Of a DNA stretch of 64,000 nt, positions 36,848 through 48,935 are shown piece after piece. Positions within the stretch are counted from its first letter, which is position 1. Each line of letters starts with the position of its first letter. Position numbers and translations under genes: made by a program. This DNA comes from Anaeramoeba flamelloides (Eukaryota; Metamonada; Anaeramoebidae): positions 11,351,001 through 11,415,000 of the forward strand of contig JANTQA010000070.1 of the NCBI GenBank assembly GCA_027625915.1, read 5' to 3'. The notes beneath the pieces were generated by a model. That model was not told the origin of the DNA. It saw only the letters and a list, made by a program, of their open reading frames with translations, and searched no databases.

Positions 36848-37957
36848 TTAAGGGAGTAGTCTTCTACGACAACAAGACAAAATTTCAAAATAGGTTATTG
36901 GTGTTATTCTCTACTTTCGTATTTTTTAGATTCCAAATGTCAAAAAATTCTAATCGACTAATAAAGCCAAAAAAGAATATTTTTTTTTGAGAGATCATTT
37001 GTTTTTTCCATTTATTCTGAAAATGAAAACTATTAAATTCATTTAATTTCTCACAATTTAACAATTTTTTACCCCTTTTATTGTCATTTTGATCATTATT
37101 ATACTATAACATTACTTTGTTACCAGTAATATAATATAAAGATTTTTTTTCTTTTTTGAGATAAAACTTTTGGTTAACCAAAAAAATAATATATTCAACG
37201 TATTATAAAATAATTGGATTTTTTTAAGAAGAATAGTTATAATAATCAAAGTTTTGTGGTCATTTAAAAATTTTACTCTGAAATTTTGTTTTTGTTTGAA
37301 GATGAAATTCGATTTTTCAAAAAAAAATTTTCTTGAAGATATTTGGGAATTAGTTAATTTTCTCCTCAAAATTCAAAATCATTTTTATTTCTTCCAAAAA
37401 TGATTTGAATTGTTATAAGGATCCTTTTGAATAAGACCAAACAATTTGTTAAAAAATTTTTTACAATTTTTTTTCATTTTTTGAAAAAAAGAAAACAACT
37501 TTTTCAAAACCTTAAAGAAAAAATTGTTTTTACATAATAGATCTCAATTTAATTGATAAACTGGATTTAAGCTTCTAACAAATATTCAATTATTGAATCA
37601 CCTAAACCACGAATAGTTTTAATGGCTAAGATTTGAATTGAAATATTAATCAAAGAAAAAGAAAAACCAAATAAAAAATTTACTTTAGAAATCAACACTT
37701 TCCAACATAAAACGAAAAATATGTTTTCCCATTTTCAAGAATTAACTTAATTCTTAAACAAAATAATAGGTTACTTTTTTTCGTTTTATATTGGAAAGAT
37801 GCAAATTTTGAATTACAAAAAAGAGACTCAAATCAATAAATTGTTTAAATGAGGCTAACTCACCCATTTCATAAGTCGAAACACAAATTACAAAAAAAAA
37901 AAATTTCAAGATCTGTAAAAGATTTCATTTTATTTTCAAAAATGACTACTCCCTTAA
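36848..37957. mobile_element. 1110-bp TTAA-terminated element, long family, copy 2
   Basis: Starts TTAAGGGAGTAGTCTTC and ends ATGACTACTCCCTTAA. The interior is collinear with 6246-7627. Lys/Phe/Ile-rich frames inside (37112-37369, 37849-38067) have no transposase motifs. It is non-autonomous; a piggyBac-type relationship is inferred only from the TTAA borders. Confidence 0.75.
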
Positions 37958-38768
37958 TTGATAATTTTTTTTTTTTTTTTGATAGTATTGTAATTTATAA
38001 ATTATTATTAGAATTCTTATTAGTGAATGGTTCTAATTTGGTATTTCTTCTAAAATTGATTAAATAAAGATTTATTTTTCAAAAAATGAATTATAGTATG
38101 TGATAAAAACATTGAATTGGGGATTTAGCTTATAGTCTGACCATAAAGTCATGTACTAGAAAGGAGGATATGGGATAATAAATAAATGTTCTGTTTATCT
38201 TTTTTTTTCACCGTAGGTTATCTGGAAGTTGTAACATATTAACTATTCTGTCACTTTTTTGTGAGGATAAGTTCACTTCAAAACACCATCTGCTAATCTT
38301 AAAAAATGTCATAATTATTGAGTAATTAATAAATCAATTATTTTTATAAATAAAGATCAAATATTTAGAATCTCTTCTTATGGGGAAAAGAAAAAAAGTT
38401 TTAACTTTATAATGAGTTTCTTGTACTTTAAATATCTTTTTGAATTTAAACAATGATATTTACATAAGGCAGTTGTTTTTTCAAAAATTTACTCTCGAAA
38501 AATTTCAAGATCAACAATAAGAGAAAAAAAACAATTAATAAAAAAGTCAAAAAATGGGATTATGGATCTTAATTATTATAATTTTTTGGACCTGTATATT
38601 TTAGTTCAAGTTGGTTGTCATGTAGGACATGTTTTTTATGTCAAGATGACATTTTCCCAGCTGTCAAGTTTGGTGTGAAAAGTGCAATAAAAGATAAAGA
38701 TCGAAATGACTTGTGCTGATTGGTGATCGACAAACAAACAGATGTTTTCATCGTTGTGTGTGAATTGA

Positions 38769-39884
38769 TTAACAACTCACATTGTTTGTTGTTTGGAAAG
38801 TCTTTTCATGGTTTCTTCTGAGGCAACATTGATAGCTAAGATCACACTCATCCCCCAGGCAAGTTCCGCTTACAGGGTAGTCCTGTGCAGGGCATTTTTT
38901 TTCATACTCGCAAGAGATGAACTTATCCGCGTATGGCTGGCAGCCTTCGTAATTTGCAAGGTCGAGACACTTACCCATTTCTCCTTCCTGGCACTCGCAT
39001 CTACTGAACCATGGACACTGTAAGGAAACGCCGACCAAGCCATTGCATACATCACCGGGGCTCGTCTTCTTACAGACACCGTTTCTGCACCCAAGACCTA
39101 ATTGACAAACAATCGCGGTCCCACATTCACCGCCTTCAGGTACTGATAAGATCCTTTTACAGACGCCCTTTGTGTACTCGAGATTCATATCACAGAAATA
39201 TCCTGAGCCACATACACTTGCCCAGTCAAGAAAGTATGGCGAAAGATGCGAGATACAATCTTCTCCAGGAAGGATATGATCGATACACGATTTTGTTAAG
39301 GAATCACAGGTTAGGCCTAGACCACATTGGTTAGCCTGGGTAAGAGATGGGTCACAATGCGCTCCTTTCTCTTTCCCCACACATCGCCCGTTTTTACACA
39401 TCCCACTTAAGCAATCAGAATTCATTGAACATGGGTCATTTATGCTCTTATGATACGAACACTTCCCTTCCACACATAACGATCCAAAGCATTCAGAGCC
39501 ACTTGTACATGGGTGCCCTGTGTTGTCTCGTTGGCATTGGCTTGTGGTGTTACAGAAACAATTTTCTTCACAAAGACTTTATTGAAGAAAAGGGAGAAAT
39601 AAATTTGTATGGAAAATTAGAGTCCAAGAAAAGTTAGTTTTGAGAAAATTGTTTGCGAAAGAAAACATACAGTCCTTTTTCAATTTTACAATGGCCTCCT
39701 ACTCCAACATATTTTGTTGTGCTTGAGCACCCAGTAGCTCCTAAAATACTAAAAAGATAATTCAAATTATAAAAAGATTAACATATGGGATGTGTTTGAG
39801 TGAATATAAGGATCTAGAAAGTTTGTACATTTTAGAAAGCGTCAAAATTAAAAGAAAAGTCAGAAATAAGTTTCGCAAAAACAT
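38769..39884 (-). CDS. secreted cysteine-rich protein with Dickkopf-like repeats
   Basis: Three exons, 39884-39829, 39748-39671 and 39576-38769 (56, 78 and 808 nt), give 313 residues. The first exon encodes a signal peptide, MFLRNLFLTFLLILTLS. Donors are GTACAA and GTATGT, acceptors TTTAG and AAAG, all in phase. The mature part holds about 39 Cys in short repeats such as PCTSGSECFGSLCVEGKC and DPCSMNSDCLSGMCKNGRC, the spacing of Dickkopf N-terminal-like and related disulphide-rich extracellular modules. The end has CCLRRN and a final Cys next to the stop. It would be secreted or surface-bound; the ligand is unknown. Its coding sequence is much richer in G+C and less AAA/AAT-biased than its neighbours, which suggests strong codon selection or a different history. 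It has no link to the flanking spacer repeats. Confidence 0.88.
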
Positions 39885-40403
39885 GAGAAAAAAAAATGAT
39901 TCCAATTTTAGAATTTTTCCCTTGAGTCAACAATTTGAATTTAAATCAAGTCGTTAAATTGTCATGAAAGAAAATAATAAAAAACTTGGAAGACACAGTT
40001 GGTGTTAATCTTTACACTGTTATTGAAAGAAGAAACATGTAACAAATACTATTTGTTGCAAAATAAATGGAACAAAATTTTCATTCGGCTTTTAAAAAAA
40101 GGTTGAATGTGAGGTTATAATTCGAATTTTGAATTGAGAAAACCAGGATAAATTATTGATTTAGCTTTGATAATTGGGGACTTTGATGATTTATTTTAGT
40201 TCTTGGGATGTGATTTTTTGAAAGGAAAGTTGAATGAAAATTTTTGATCTGTTTATTGAACAATTAACAGTATAACAAGTATGTATTTTAAGGACTTTAC
40301 CAAAAAAAGTATATGATTGTATTTAAATAGTAAATAAAACGGAATCCCTGATGAAAATCTTTGCTCATTTGAAAGATCAAAGATATTTTTCAAAAGGTTG
40401 TTG

Positions 40404-40576
40404 TATACTGGTATTTGAATTATAAATGGGAAAAATTTTCACTTCTTTTTCAATTTCCTTTTTCAAGTAGAACCACAAATTACAACCTACTTCTTTGGGG
40501 ACTATTTATTGTGAAGAAAAAATCTGGAAAAGGAAGTGAAAATTTTTACCCACTTAGGATTCAAATACCAGTATAT
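40404..40576. mobile_element. 170-bp palindromic MITE with TA borders
   Basis: The left arm TACTGGTATTTGAATTATAA is mirrored at the right by CAAATACCAGTA. Inner arms GGGAAAAATTTTCACTTC and GAAGTGAAAATTTTTACCC also pair. TA lies on both sides. Single arms of the same sequence occur near 7147 and 20655. Confidence 0.7.
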
Positions 40577-41209
40577 ATAATCAAAATAACATTCATCTTT
40601 AAATGAAATTTATTCTTGAATTGGTGAGCTTTCAAAAGGTAAATTCATTTTGATTTTCAAAAATAAATCAAAATCAGAACGTCAATTTTAACAATTGACT
40701 CATAGAAAAATCTTTTTTATTTTCAATAAATTTCGAATTTTGAAGACATTTTGTTGAGTCTTGATCAAAAAAAACACATAGACACCATTGTTAATTGTTT
40801 GTATTATCACAATTGTTTAGTAATTTCGTTTATTTAAAATCAAATCCTTTATTATTGATGAGTCAAACTTTTTATAATGATAACTCATCCAATTTTTAGA
40901 ATGAAGATTAAATAAATTACACTTACACAAAATAATATTTAATCAAATCAAAATCACAAGAAGAAAAAAATGATTGCCCAAATTCATCGTATACCTCTAT
41001 AAAACTCTATTTTTTTTTTCAAAATGAGTAGATCTTCTTTGGCTATCAAACAATTGAACTAGTATGCTAAAGACACTCCAGATAAATGAACTTTGGGATG
41101 GTTTATTACTTCTTACTGATAAATTCAAATAAATATCGGGCAATTTTCACTTTATTTTCCATTTTACAAATATTTTTAACAAAAGCTTTGAAGAAAGCAT
41201 TTTATACTC

Positions 41210-41962
41210 TTAAGGGATTAGCGTCTACCAAGGAGAAGCCTAGGATCAAAGTATGTTGTTATTGGACCAAATCAAATTAGTGTTACATGGTTCAAATGTC
41301 TCAAAAAAATCGATTGCAAAGTAGTAATATTTGTTGATCTCATCAATTAAAAACGATCTATGTATTAGTAAAAAACCGAGCAAATTCAGAATAAAATCTG
41401 CATTTCGCCATAAATTTTATGGTTGAATTATCAATATACAGACTACAAAGTCATAAAATATCTATCTTAAATTTGTGGCGAAATATAGATTAGTTACTAA
41501 AAAATTCGTTTTTTTATAAAATTTAAATAATTAACAAATAAAGTTTTTTGTCAAATTATTGCTCAAATCATAGAAATATATTGATGCTATAATTAGACTT
41601 ATCAAAAGCAAATCAAACTAATCAGTCTTTCTACTTTTATGTTGATGATTAATGAGTTAATCTTTGAAATTCAAAAATTCTAAAAATAGTTACTTTTGGA
41701 AGTTCTAAATCTAAATTATTAAATACCCGAATACTGTATTTTGGGTTTTTATTTTTAGATTTGGAAAAGGAATTAAAAAAAAATTTTTCAAAATGAAATT
41801 TTTTAATAGTGATCATTCGTAAAAAATGTAATAATTTATTGTGCAATAAGATTTATAATAGATTCTTTAGAGCTATTTGAGCCACGGTGCACTAATACCA
41901 TTTACACCCAATTACAACATACTTTGGTTATAGAGAAATCTATGGTGACGCTAATCCCTTAA
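41210..41962. mobile_element. 753-bp TTAA-terminated element
   Basis: Starts TTAAGGGATTAGCGTCTACC and ends GGTGACGCTAATCCCTTAA. Terminal inverted repeats of about 80 bp share CAAAGTATGTTGT and ATTAGTGTTACATGG / CACGGTGCACTAAT. An internal hairpin has arms ATTTCGCCATAAATTT and AAATTTGTGGCGAAAT. It is the same family as 7624-8381, in the opposite orientation, with no coding region. Confidence 0.82.
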
Positions 41963-42244
41963 ATGTACAATAACTATATAAAATTGGTTAAACTTTCAAA
42001 AGGTTCTAACTCTTGAGTTGTTTTAAAAGTTGAGATATAAAATTCCAAAATGTGAAATTGAACAAAAAATTATATTAAATATATTTGTATTTATCAGTAA
42101 ATAAAACCATTGTTAATTTTTTTTTTTTACTGAATTTAATTGAGGAAGTTTTTAATTTCTTTTCTTTAAAGTTAAGTTTTTTTTTTAATTCAAGAAATAA
42201 AAAGAAAAGGTCTAAAATTTTCATTTTATTTCAAGAAATTAAAA

Positions 42245-42560
42245 AAAAAATGGCAGTTAGCTTTTCTTGAGTTTTCTGTTTATACTAAAACCTCAAAAAG
42301 ACCTAGAAAACTTCACAAATAAACAGAAAAACTCAAGAAAACCACTGTTATCTTCTCCAGAATTTAAAAGAATTGAGTAAAATCTAAGATTTTTTTTCAT
42401 TTCTTTTGAATTCTGTAAAAGTTAGGCACTCTAGGGCACTCTACGGAGACTTCTCTTAGGTTTTTCCAATTTATGAAATAACTGAAAATTTCCAAATTTA
42501 TGGTTTATTTCTAAAATTAAAAAAACAGAGGCAATATAGGGCACCTAAAACCACCTTTAT
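42245..42560. repeat. hairpin-module cluster E
   Basis: Successive hairpins: AGCTTTTCTTGAGTTTTCTG with ACAGAAAAACTCAAGAAAA, CTCCAGAATTTAAAAGAATTG with its inverse, then a TTTATGAAATAACTG type. The linker reads AGGCACTCTAGGGCACTCTA. Confidence 0.6.
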
Positions 42561-45080
42561 TATTCGGAAATTTTTATTTCAAACGTTTATTAAAGATTAA
42601 AAGAAAATTTTATTGACAACATGCGATAATACCTTTAATTGAGAATAAAAAGATCACAATTTTCATTCTATTTCCAAAAAAATTGCAGAGCTCAAGATTT
42701 TAAATAAATTATCAAGAACACACCTTTTAAAGGTAATTAAATATTTTAAGTTAATTTTAGAGAATTAAAAGATTTAAATGTTACATGATTTATAAACATT
42801 TTTTTTTTAGAAATCTGAATGAAATTTTTGATCTATTTATTTTGTAACTAAAAGTAAACATGTTTACTCTTTTTTTTGTAAATAATAATAAAAATATTAT
42901 TATTGTTGATTTCTTTAGAAAAATTAATATTTTTTAAATTTAGATATCCAAAGGTAATGCTAATTTATATAGGTTGGGGATAAATTTGTTGAGTTTGAAA
43001 AATGATTTGATTTTAATTCTTTGAAATTATTAAGTAATTACAGGCAATGTTCTCAAATACTTGTAATTAAAAAATTTCCCCGATTTATTTTCATGTTATG
43101 GATTTTTTTCAATAACACAAATATAATCAATTAAGAATTGCAGTAAAAAGTTAAACAAGAAAAAAAAAGTTTGTAAAGACTTTTTCATATGATATTTGTA
43201 GAGAGCAAAATATTAATAAGGAAATTTAAGATCAATTAAACTTTGAAAAAATAAAAAAATAACTGTAAAAGTTATGATTTCTTATAAAGAATATTTTATA
43301 ATATTGAATTTTTTAGGTTAGTTATTGATTCACCTATTATTAAAATATTTAATGAATTATACACTATTTTGGAGATCTCATAAACAAATGAAGGGAATTT
43401 ATAATAGAAAAGGAGATATAAATAGTATTTATTGATCAAATTGAAACTATCATCATATCGTATTCTCTCAAAATTAATTCCTTTCTTCAATTAATTGTTT
43501 TCACTTTTCATTTTTTTTGTAATAATATTCTCAATTGAAAGTTGTTTTGAAAATTTTTAAATTGATAAAAATATTTTCAACCATTGTTATAAATTCTAGA
43601 TTTAACCCCAATAACCAATTTAAATCTTCATATATTACATAGACAAAAATTAAGACACATAAATGCCCTAACAGTAAAATAAAGGTAAAAAAATGAGTTG
43701 ATTACCCTACTTCAGTTTTTAACATTTTTATCATTGAGTAATTTGCTTTTTACTTTAATAACTAAGTAATAGTTCTGGTAATTAGTACACGAATTTATAT
43801 TATCACCTAAATTTATGAATATATCAACGACATTGAGAAAAATTACTGAAAATATTCAAAAAATAAATTTTTCTGATTTTCACTTATTTTTTTTTCTTGA
43901 AATTTATAATATTTGGTTTTTTTTTTTGAGTGTCGGTTGACAAACAAATAAAAAATAATATTGGTGAAAAAATAGAGGGAATCAAATTTTAATTCACCTT
44001 TATAAAAATCTTTTCAGAGATCAAACCTAAGGATAATTTTAATTCAGAAGAACAGTTAATATTATTTCTTTTCCCTTTACAATTGCAGACTTTGATGAAT
44101 TATTGACTTTAGGATTTTTTGAGAATCTGAATGAAATTAGGATTATTGGTTTTTACAATTAATGATATTAAAAAGAAAATATTTCACTCTTTGGCTGTTG
44201 AAAATAATAAAAGAAATCCGAAAATATTTAGGAAATCAGAATAATTTTCAGATAACTCAGCACAATATGATTATAAAAAATACAAATACTTTTTTTCTTA
44301 GAGGCCTTCTGTTATTTGTAATTATTTTCAAATTTTTGAGGTTGAATAATAGACTAATAACTTTTACTGTTTATGATTAATAAATTGGGAATTAATTTTT
44401 TTCGAAAATTTTTGGAATTTTCTCAAAAATATTTTACTCGATTTTTTTGAGGTAAATTTTTGAATTGGATCCTTCATTTTTCGAATTTCTTTTTAATTAA
44501 TAGAACTTAATAAAACCAATACCTTTTTTATTAATTGCTTATTGTTGTTTCTTTGGACGACTAATATGAGTTCTTCAATAACAATAAGAAATAACCTTTT
44601 TATTATTAAAATAAGGATTCTACTTTTCTCTTGTATTATTTGAACAAAAGTAATAAATTAAAATAGTTATCTCGTGTTGGGATTAACTGACGAACAATTG
44701 AAAGATTTAGAGTTTGTTGTTAAACGTCTGATCTTAAAAATTTGAGGGAATAGTGTCCTTAAATAATTTTTAAAAAAAATGTGTTAGATTTCAGAAAGTA
44801 AAAAAAATTGTGGTTAAAGACAAAGTATGAAAAACCATCAAAAAACATAAAGAACCCAAAAAAATAGTTCTCTATTGTTGTTAGGTTGTTGGATTTAACA
44901 CAAATTAATTATTACATTTTTGTTGCTTGAAAAAAAATATGTAGATATTGTCTCCAGATTGTCAAAAATATTTTTTTTTTTATCTTTATAAAATCAAGAA
45001 TAATGCAGAATAAAAAAAGTTTTTCTACTATTCTGAAGGAGTGACACTTGTAGATAATTGTAAGTTAAAAAGAGTTTAAA

Positions 45081-45097
45081 AAAAAAGAAAAAAGAAA
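45081..45097 (-). terminator. Pol III oligo(T) terminator of tRNA-Lys
   Basis: The minus strand just past the tRNA 3' end has T runs separated by single C residues, including two runs of six. Confidence 0.8.
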
Positions 45098-45169
45098 GCC
45101 CTACGCGGGGTTCGAACCCGCGACATTCAGATTAAGAGTCTGACGCTCTGCCGACTGAGCTAGCAAGGC
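45098..45169 (-). tRNA. tRNA-Lys(CTT)
   Basis: The minus strand folds into a 72-nt cloverleaf. The acceptor stem GCCTTGC pairs with GTAGGGC including wobbles. The D arm is GCTCAGTCGGCAGAGC. The anticodon stem TCAGA/TCTGA encloses CTCTTAA, giving anticodon CTT. The T arm is GCGGG-TTCGAAC-CCCGC. A box (TAGCTCAGTCGG) and B box (GGTTCGAACC) are intact. There is no intron. Two T-rich runs immediately downstream form a Pol III terminator. Confidence 0.96.
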
Positions 45170-46769
45170 AATTTACATTTAAAGACTGATTATTAATGTT
45201 ATTAAATTCTTAAAATCACCATTAGAAAAAATCAACAAAAATTTCAAATTAACAAAACCAATAAAATGAAATTAGAGTTACAATCATCAATATCTTACAA
45301 ATACACTTATATTATAACAAAAAAAAATAATATTTAAACACAATACAAATAACACCAATATATTTATTAAATAAATAACTCAAAAAAAATATAAATAATA
45401 AAGAACAAATAAACTAAATTTCAAAAATAGGGGCAGATCTTTCATTATCAAAAAAACTGTTGAATTGTTTTTTAATTTTGAATAAGAATGTATTTTACTA
45501 AATTCTTTTAGAGATAAGAACCAATATAGATTAATAAATAATAATATAGTGAAATCATTTTATTTTTTGAAAGACAAACGAAAAAAAGAAAAAATAATAA
45601 AAATAAATTTTGCCTTTAACTTTGGAATTTGGCTTACATAAATCCCATTAATAAAAAATATAAACATTTTCAATAAAAACCTATATTCCCAAACAAATTA
45701 AAAGATTAAAACACCATTATTCATAAATCAAAATTATTTAACAAGATTCTTAAATTTGTCTCAATATATATATATCTATATAAAATTGTTTAATTAAAAC
45801 AATCATATTTTTTATGAAAATTAAATAGTTAACCAATATTCAATTTTGACAAATTATTTGTATATTCTAGTAAAAACACTATTATTGAGTTTTTATTTTA
45901 AACTCTAAGAGTTGGATGGGTTGTTGGGTGTACCCTTTAATGTTAATTATGTTGAAAGTTTCCGAATCTTCGCCATAATACCACGGACTTTTAGATAATA
46001 TCTTACTTTGTAAAGTCGATCCCAGAAAAAGTCATTATTACCATACTCACCAAAACTTAATACCAGCACTGTTAAATTATATAAGAGAAGAAGTTAAAAA
46101 CTCGCCACTATTTATATTATCCAATATTTTTCATACCATAAAGAAACCATACCCTTAATTATTTTTCTTCTTCTCACTTATTAATAAAAACCGAAAAAAA
46201 AAAGCTATTTTAGATAAACAAAGAAGAAACTCAAAAAAAAAAGTAAATGGAAAAACAACAAAAAGTATCAGAGATTTTTTGAAAAATTACAAATTTAAGA
46301 AAAAAACTTGTAAAATTAAGATCTCGATTTTTACACATATGTTTTTAATTAAAAATATATTTAAAAAAACGGGGAAAACTTTTATGAGTATAATGAAAAT
46401 TTATTGTTTTTAAAATCTATTAAAAGTTATTTTTCAAAGATTCAAAGTAAAAAATCTTTGTTTTTTTTTTTCCAAAATATAAATAATATATTTTATTGAA
46501 TTTGTAAAAAAAAAAATAGGTGAAATGTGGCGAAACAATCCGATAATTGAAAAAAAAAAAAAATAATAAAAAGAGATTTGGATGGGTAAAACAATAAACC
46601 TGTCAGACGAATATAATCTAAAAGATATAGATGTTGTTGCAAATTAAAGTGAAAAAAACAAAAAAAAAAAAAAACAATATAATTGTTGAAATAACTGAAA
46701 TATTTAATAACTAATAGTTTTTTGAAAAAGAGTCAAGGTGTAAATTGATTGATTTGTTCATTTTTTTCA
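45170..46769. other. spacer between tRNA-Lys and the coiled-coil gene
   Basis: I see no exon or recognisable repeat family. It contains A homopolymers and an (AT)n stretch near 45764. A slightly more G+C-containing patch at 45905-46150 (GTTGGATGGGTTGTTGGG and following) has no open frame of note. Confidence 0.4.
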
Positions 46770-48935
46770 TTAATTATTTGAAGTTTCTGATAATAATTGA
46801 GGAATGCCCTCGTGATTAAAGAGATTTTCATCAGATTTTCCTAATTCTATTGGACCAAATGCATTATTTTTATTTTCATGGATTACTTTAAATATTTGAT
46901 CATTAGAATTTGATTTCCATTTGATTTGACCATTTTCTTTCAGATCATAAATAAAAAGAATTTTTTGATTTTGGAATTTAAAAATTATTGGTTTTTCAAT
47001 TAAAAAATTATCATGGAAATAATAAAAACAAAAATGATTTTCAAGTACCAATTCTTGAACAAATTTAATTTGATTGTTTTTATTATTTTTATTATTATTG
47101 TCATTATTAATTGTTAATTGAACATTCTTAATTTCTTGTAATTTATTAATATTTGAATTTGTGCATATTTGAATTAAATTTAAATCGATTTTATCGTTTT
47201 TTGTTGATTGAATATTTTGGAATTGCTTTTTTTGAAAATTAAATAAAATTTTAAAAATACATTGAATGTTGATACTTTCTGGATTGAGTTCTTGTATTTT
47301 TTTTTTTAATATGAAGGTGAATTTTGTTTTATTTTTTAGTTTTTCTAAAAGATTTTTTTTATTTTGATTTGAAAATTGTCGCAAAGAAATATTTTTTTCA
47401 GAAATTTGTTCTGGAAAATGTTTAAAAATTATTAAGATTAATGTTTGGTAATTTTTAATTTTTTTTTTAAGGAATTTTTTTTTATTTTTTTCTAATTCAT
47501 TAATTGAATTTTCAATTTTTTTGATTTGATCTTGATTATTTGGAATATTTTCTGATTCCTCCAATTTTTCTTCTTTATTTAATATATCTCTTTTCAGTTT
47601 TTTAATTTTTTGAGAAATTTGTTGATCATTTTTAAATAAGATGGGAATTTTATTTTTTAATTTATTATTTTTTTCAATATATTTTAGATAAGGATGGATT
47701 AATAAATTTATAATATTTAACTTTTCTTTGAATTCATAAAGTTGGTGAACGATTGCTTTTAAATCGATTAATTTCCTTTTAATGATTTGAATTTTGCCAA
47801 TAAATAATTTTAATTCTTCAATTTCATTGATTTTCTTTTCGTAACTATTTTGATATTTTAAAGAATAAGAATTTAGTTCATTCTGATCAGTAATAATTAT
47901 TTTTTCTTGAAGATCTTTTGATAATTTTTTAAATATTTTTGATATGGAATATTTTTTTTTATTAAATTCTTTGAGTTTTATATTTTCAAAATTATTAAAC
48001 TCTTTAATGTAAGTCACTAGATTATGAATAAGATTATTTTTATAGATTTGGAGATTAATTTTGAAATAATCATTGATGTCTTCAAATAAATTAACTTTTA
48101 CATCTTTAAAATAGAAAAATAGTTTCTGAAAATTATTTATTTTTATTTTTATTTTCTCAATATATTTTTGAAATTTTTTTATTAATTTATTTTTTACTAG
48201 AATTTTCTTTTCAAGATTATTATTATTATCATTATCTTTTTTATTTTGAATACCTTTATCATCATCATCATCATCATTATTATTATTGAAATTTTGTTTT
48301 AAATGAAATAATTGGTTGATATTATGATCTGAAATTATTTTATTGATTTTCTGTTGCTTTTCATAATTTTTCTTTATTTTTTGATAAATTTCTTGAATTT
48401 CATTTTTTAAAGAATTAATATTTTCTTGATTTATTTGTTCTTTACTTTTACAATTTTCAAAAAAAACTGATCGATTGCTTAAAAAATTATTTAGTGTTTG
48501 AGGGAATTCTTCAGTTGAATTATAATAAATTTGTTCGGTTGTTTTTGGTTCTTGTAAAATTAAAAAAATTTCTTCAAAATTAATTCTTTTTTTTTGATTT
48601 TTTTTTTCTATTTGGTTAATTTGGTTTTTTGTTTCGTTGAATTTCTTTGTTTGTTTTTCCGTTTGATTTATTGTGTTTATTTCATTCAGTTTTTCGCTTG
48701 GTTGCCGTTTAAGTAATTTGATTTTGTTTATCTTGATATCTTTTTTATTTAACTGTTTTTGAAGTGATTTGATCTTGTGATTTTTTCTCGTTAATTGCTT
48801 TTCAAAATTATTGATTTGTTGAGTTTTCCCATTTATTAAATAATTCTGTTGCTCTATTTGTTCATTTGCTTGGATTAATAACTTTTGAAGATCTTCAATT
48901 TTTGGGCTTTTTTTTTTGGGATCATCAGTCGGTTT
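46770..48935 (-). CDS. Asn/Lys/Ile-rich coiled-coil protein, 3' exon (5' end not found)
   Basis: The frame is open from an AAAAG acceptor-like site at 48937-48936 (an in-frame TAA lies just upstream) to the stop at 46770, 722 codons. No ATG occurs before codon 306, so the start lies in an upstream exon. The first half is heptad-rich coiled coil (IEDLQKLLIQANEQIEQQ, KNHKIKSLQKQLNKKDIKIN). An NNNNDDDDD run near 48265 comes from trinucleotide repeats. A more ordered C-terminal part contains FCFYYFHDNFLIEKPIIFKF and GQIKWKSNSNDQIFK, which I do not recognise. It is likely a cytoskeletal or membrane-tethering scaffold by composition only. A 21-nt candidate exon at 49773-49753 could lie upstream. 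Confidence 0.75.
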   Translation of the reverse strand, partial: KPTDDPKKKSPKIEDLQKLLIQANEQIEQQNYLINGKTQQINNFEKQLTRKNHKIKSLQKQLNKKDIKINKIKLLKRQPSEKLNEINTINQTEKQTKKFNETKNQINQIEKKNQKKRINFEEIFLILQEPKTTEQIYYNSTEEFPQTLNNFLSNRSVFFENCKSKEQINQENINSLKNEIQEIYQKIKKNYEKQQKINKIISDHNINQLFHLKQNFNNNNDDDDDDKGIQNKKDNDNNNNLEKKILVKNKLIKKFQKYIEKIKIKINNFQKLFFYFKDVKVNLFEDINDYFKINLQIYKNNLIHNLVTYIKEFNNFENIKLKEFNKKKYSISKIFKKLSKDLQEKIIITDQNELNSYSLKYQNSYEKKINEIEELKLFIGKIQIIKRKLIDLKAIVHQLYEFKEKLNIINLLIHPYLKYIEKNNKLKNKIPILFKNDQQISQKIKKLKRDILNKEEKLEESENIPNNQDQIKKIENSINELEKNKKKFLKKKIKNYQTLILIIFKHFPEQISEKNISLRQFSNQNKKNLLEKLKNKTKFTFILKKKIQELNPESINIQCIFKILFNFQKKQFQNIQSTKNDKIDLNLIQICTNSNINKLQEIKNVQLTINNDNNNKNNKNNQIKFVQELVLENHFCFYYFHDNFLIEKPIIFKFQNQKILFIYDLKENGQIKWKSNSNDQIFKVIHENKNNAFGPIELGKSDENLFNHEGIPQLLSETSNN

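Larger units (their letters stand above)
32016..38768. other. gene-free spacer of 6.7 kb between the Myb and Cys-rich genes
   Basis: No coding exon is supported. Stretches at 33780-34200 and 36480-36720 resemble 3476-3960, and 34220-34620 resembles 63389-63750. The TTAA element at 36848-37957 fills the right part. Remaining short frames (32819-33007, 37112-37369, 37849-38067) are low-complexity or lie within repeats. Confidence 0.5.
39885..45097. other. gene-free spacer of 5.2 kb
   Basis: Contains a palindromic MITE (40404-40576), a 753-bp TTAA element (41210-41962) and a hairpin-module cluster (42245-42560). No exon with recognisable protein content is seen. The open frames at 43296-43490 and 44162-44380 are short and Ile/Lys/Asn-rich, and I leave them out. 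Confidence 0.5.
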
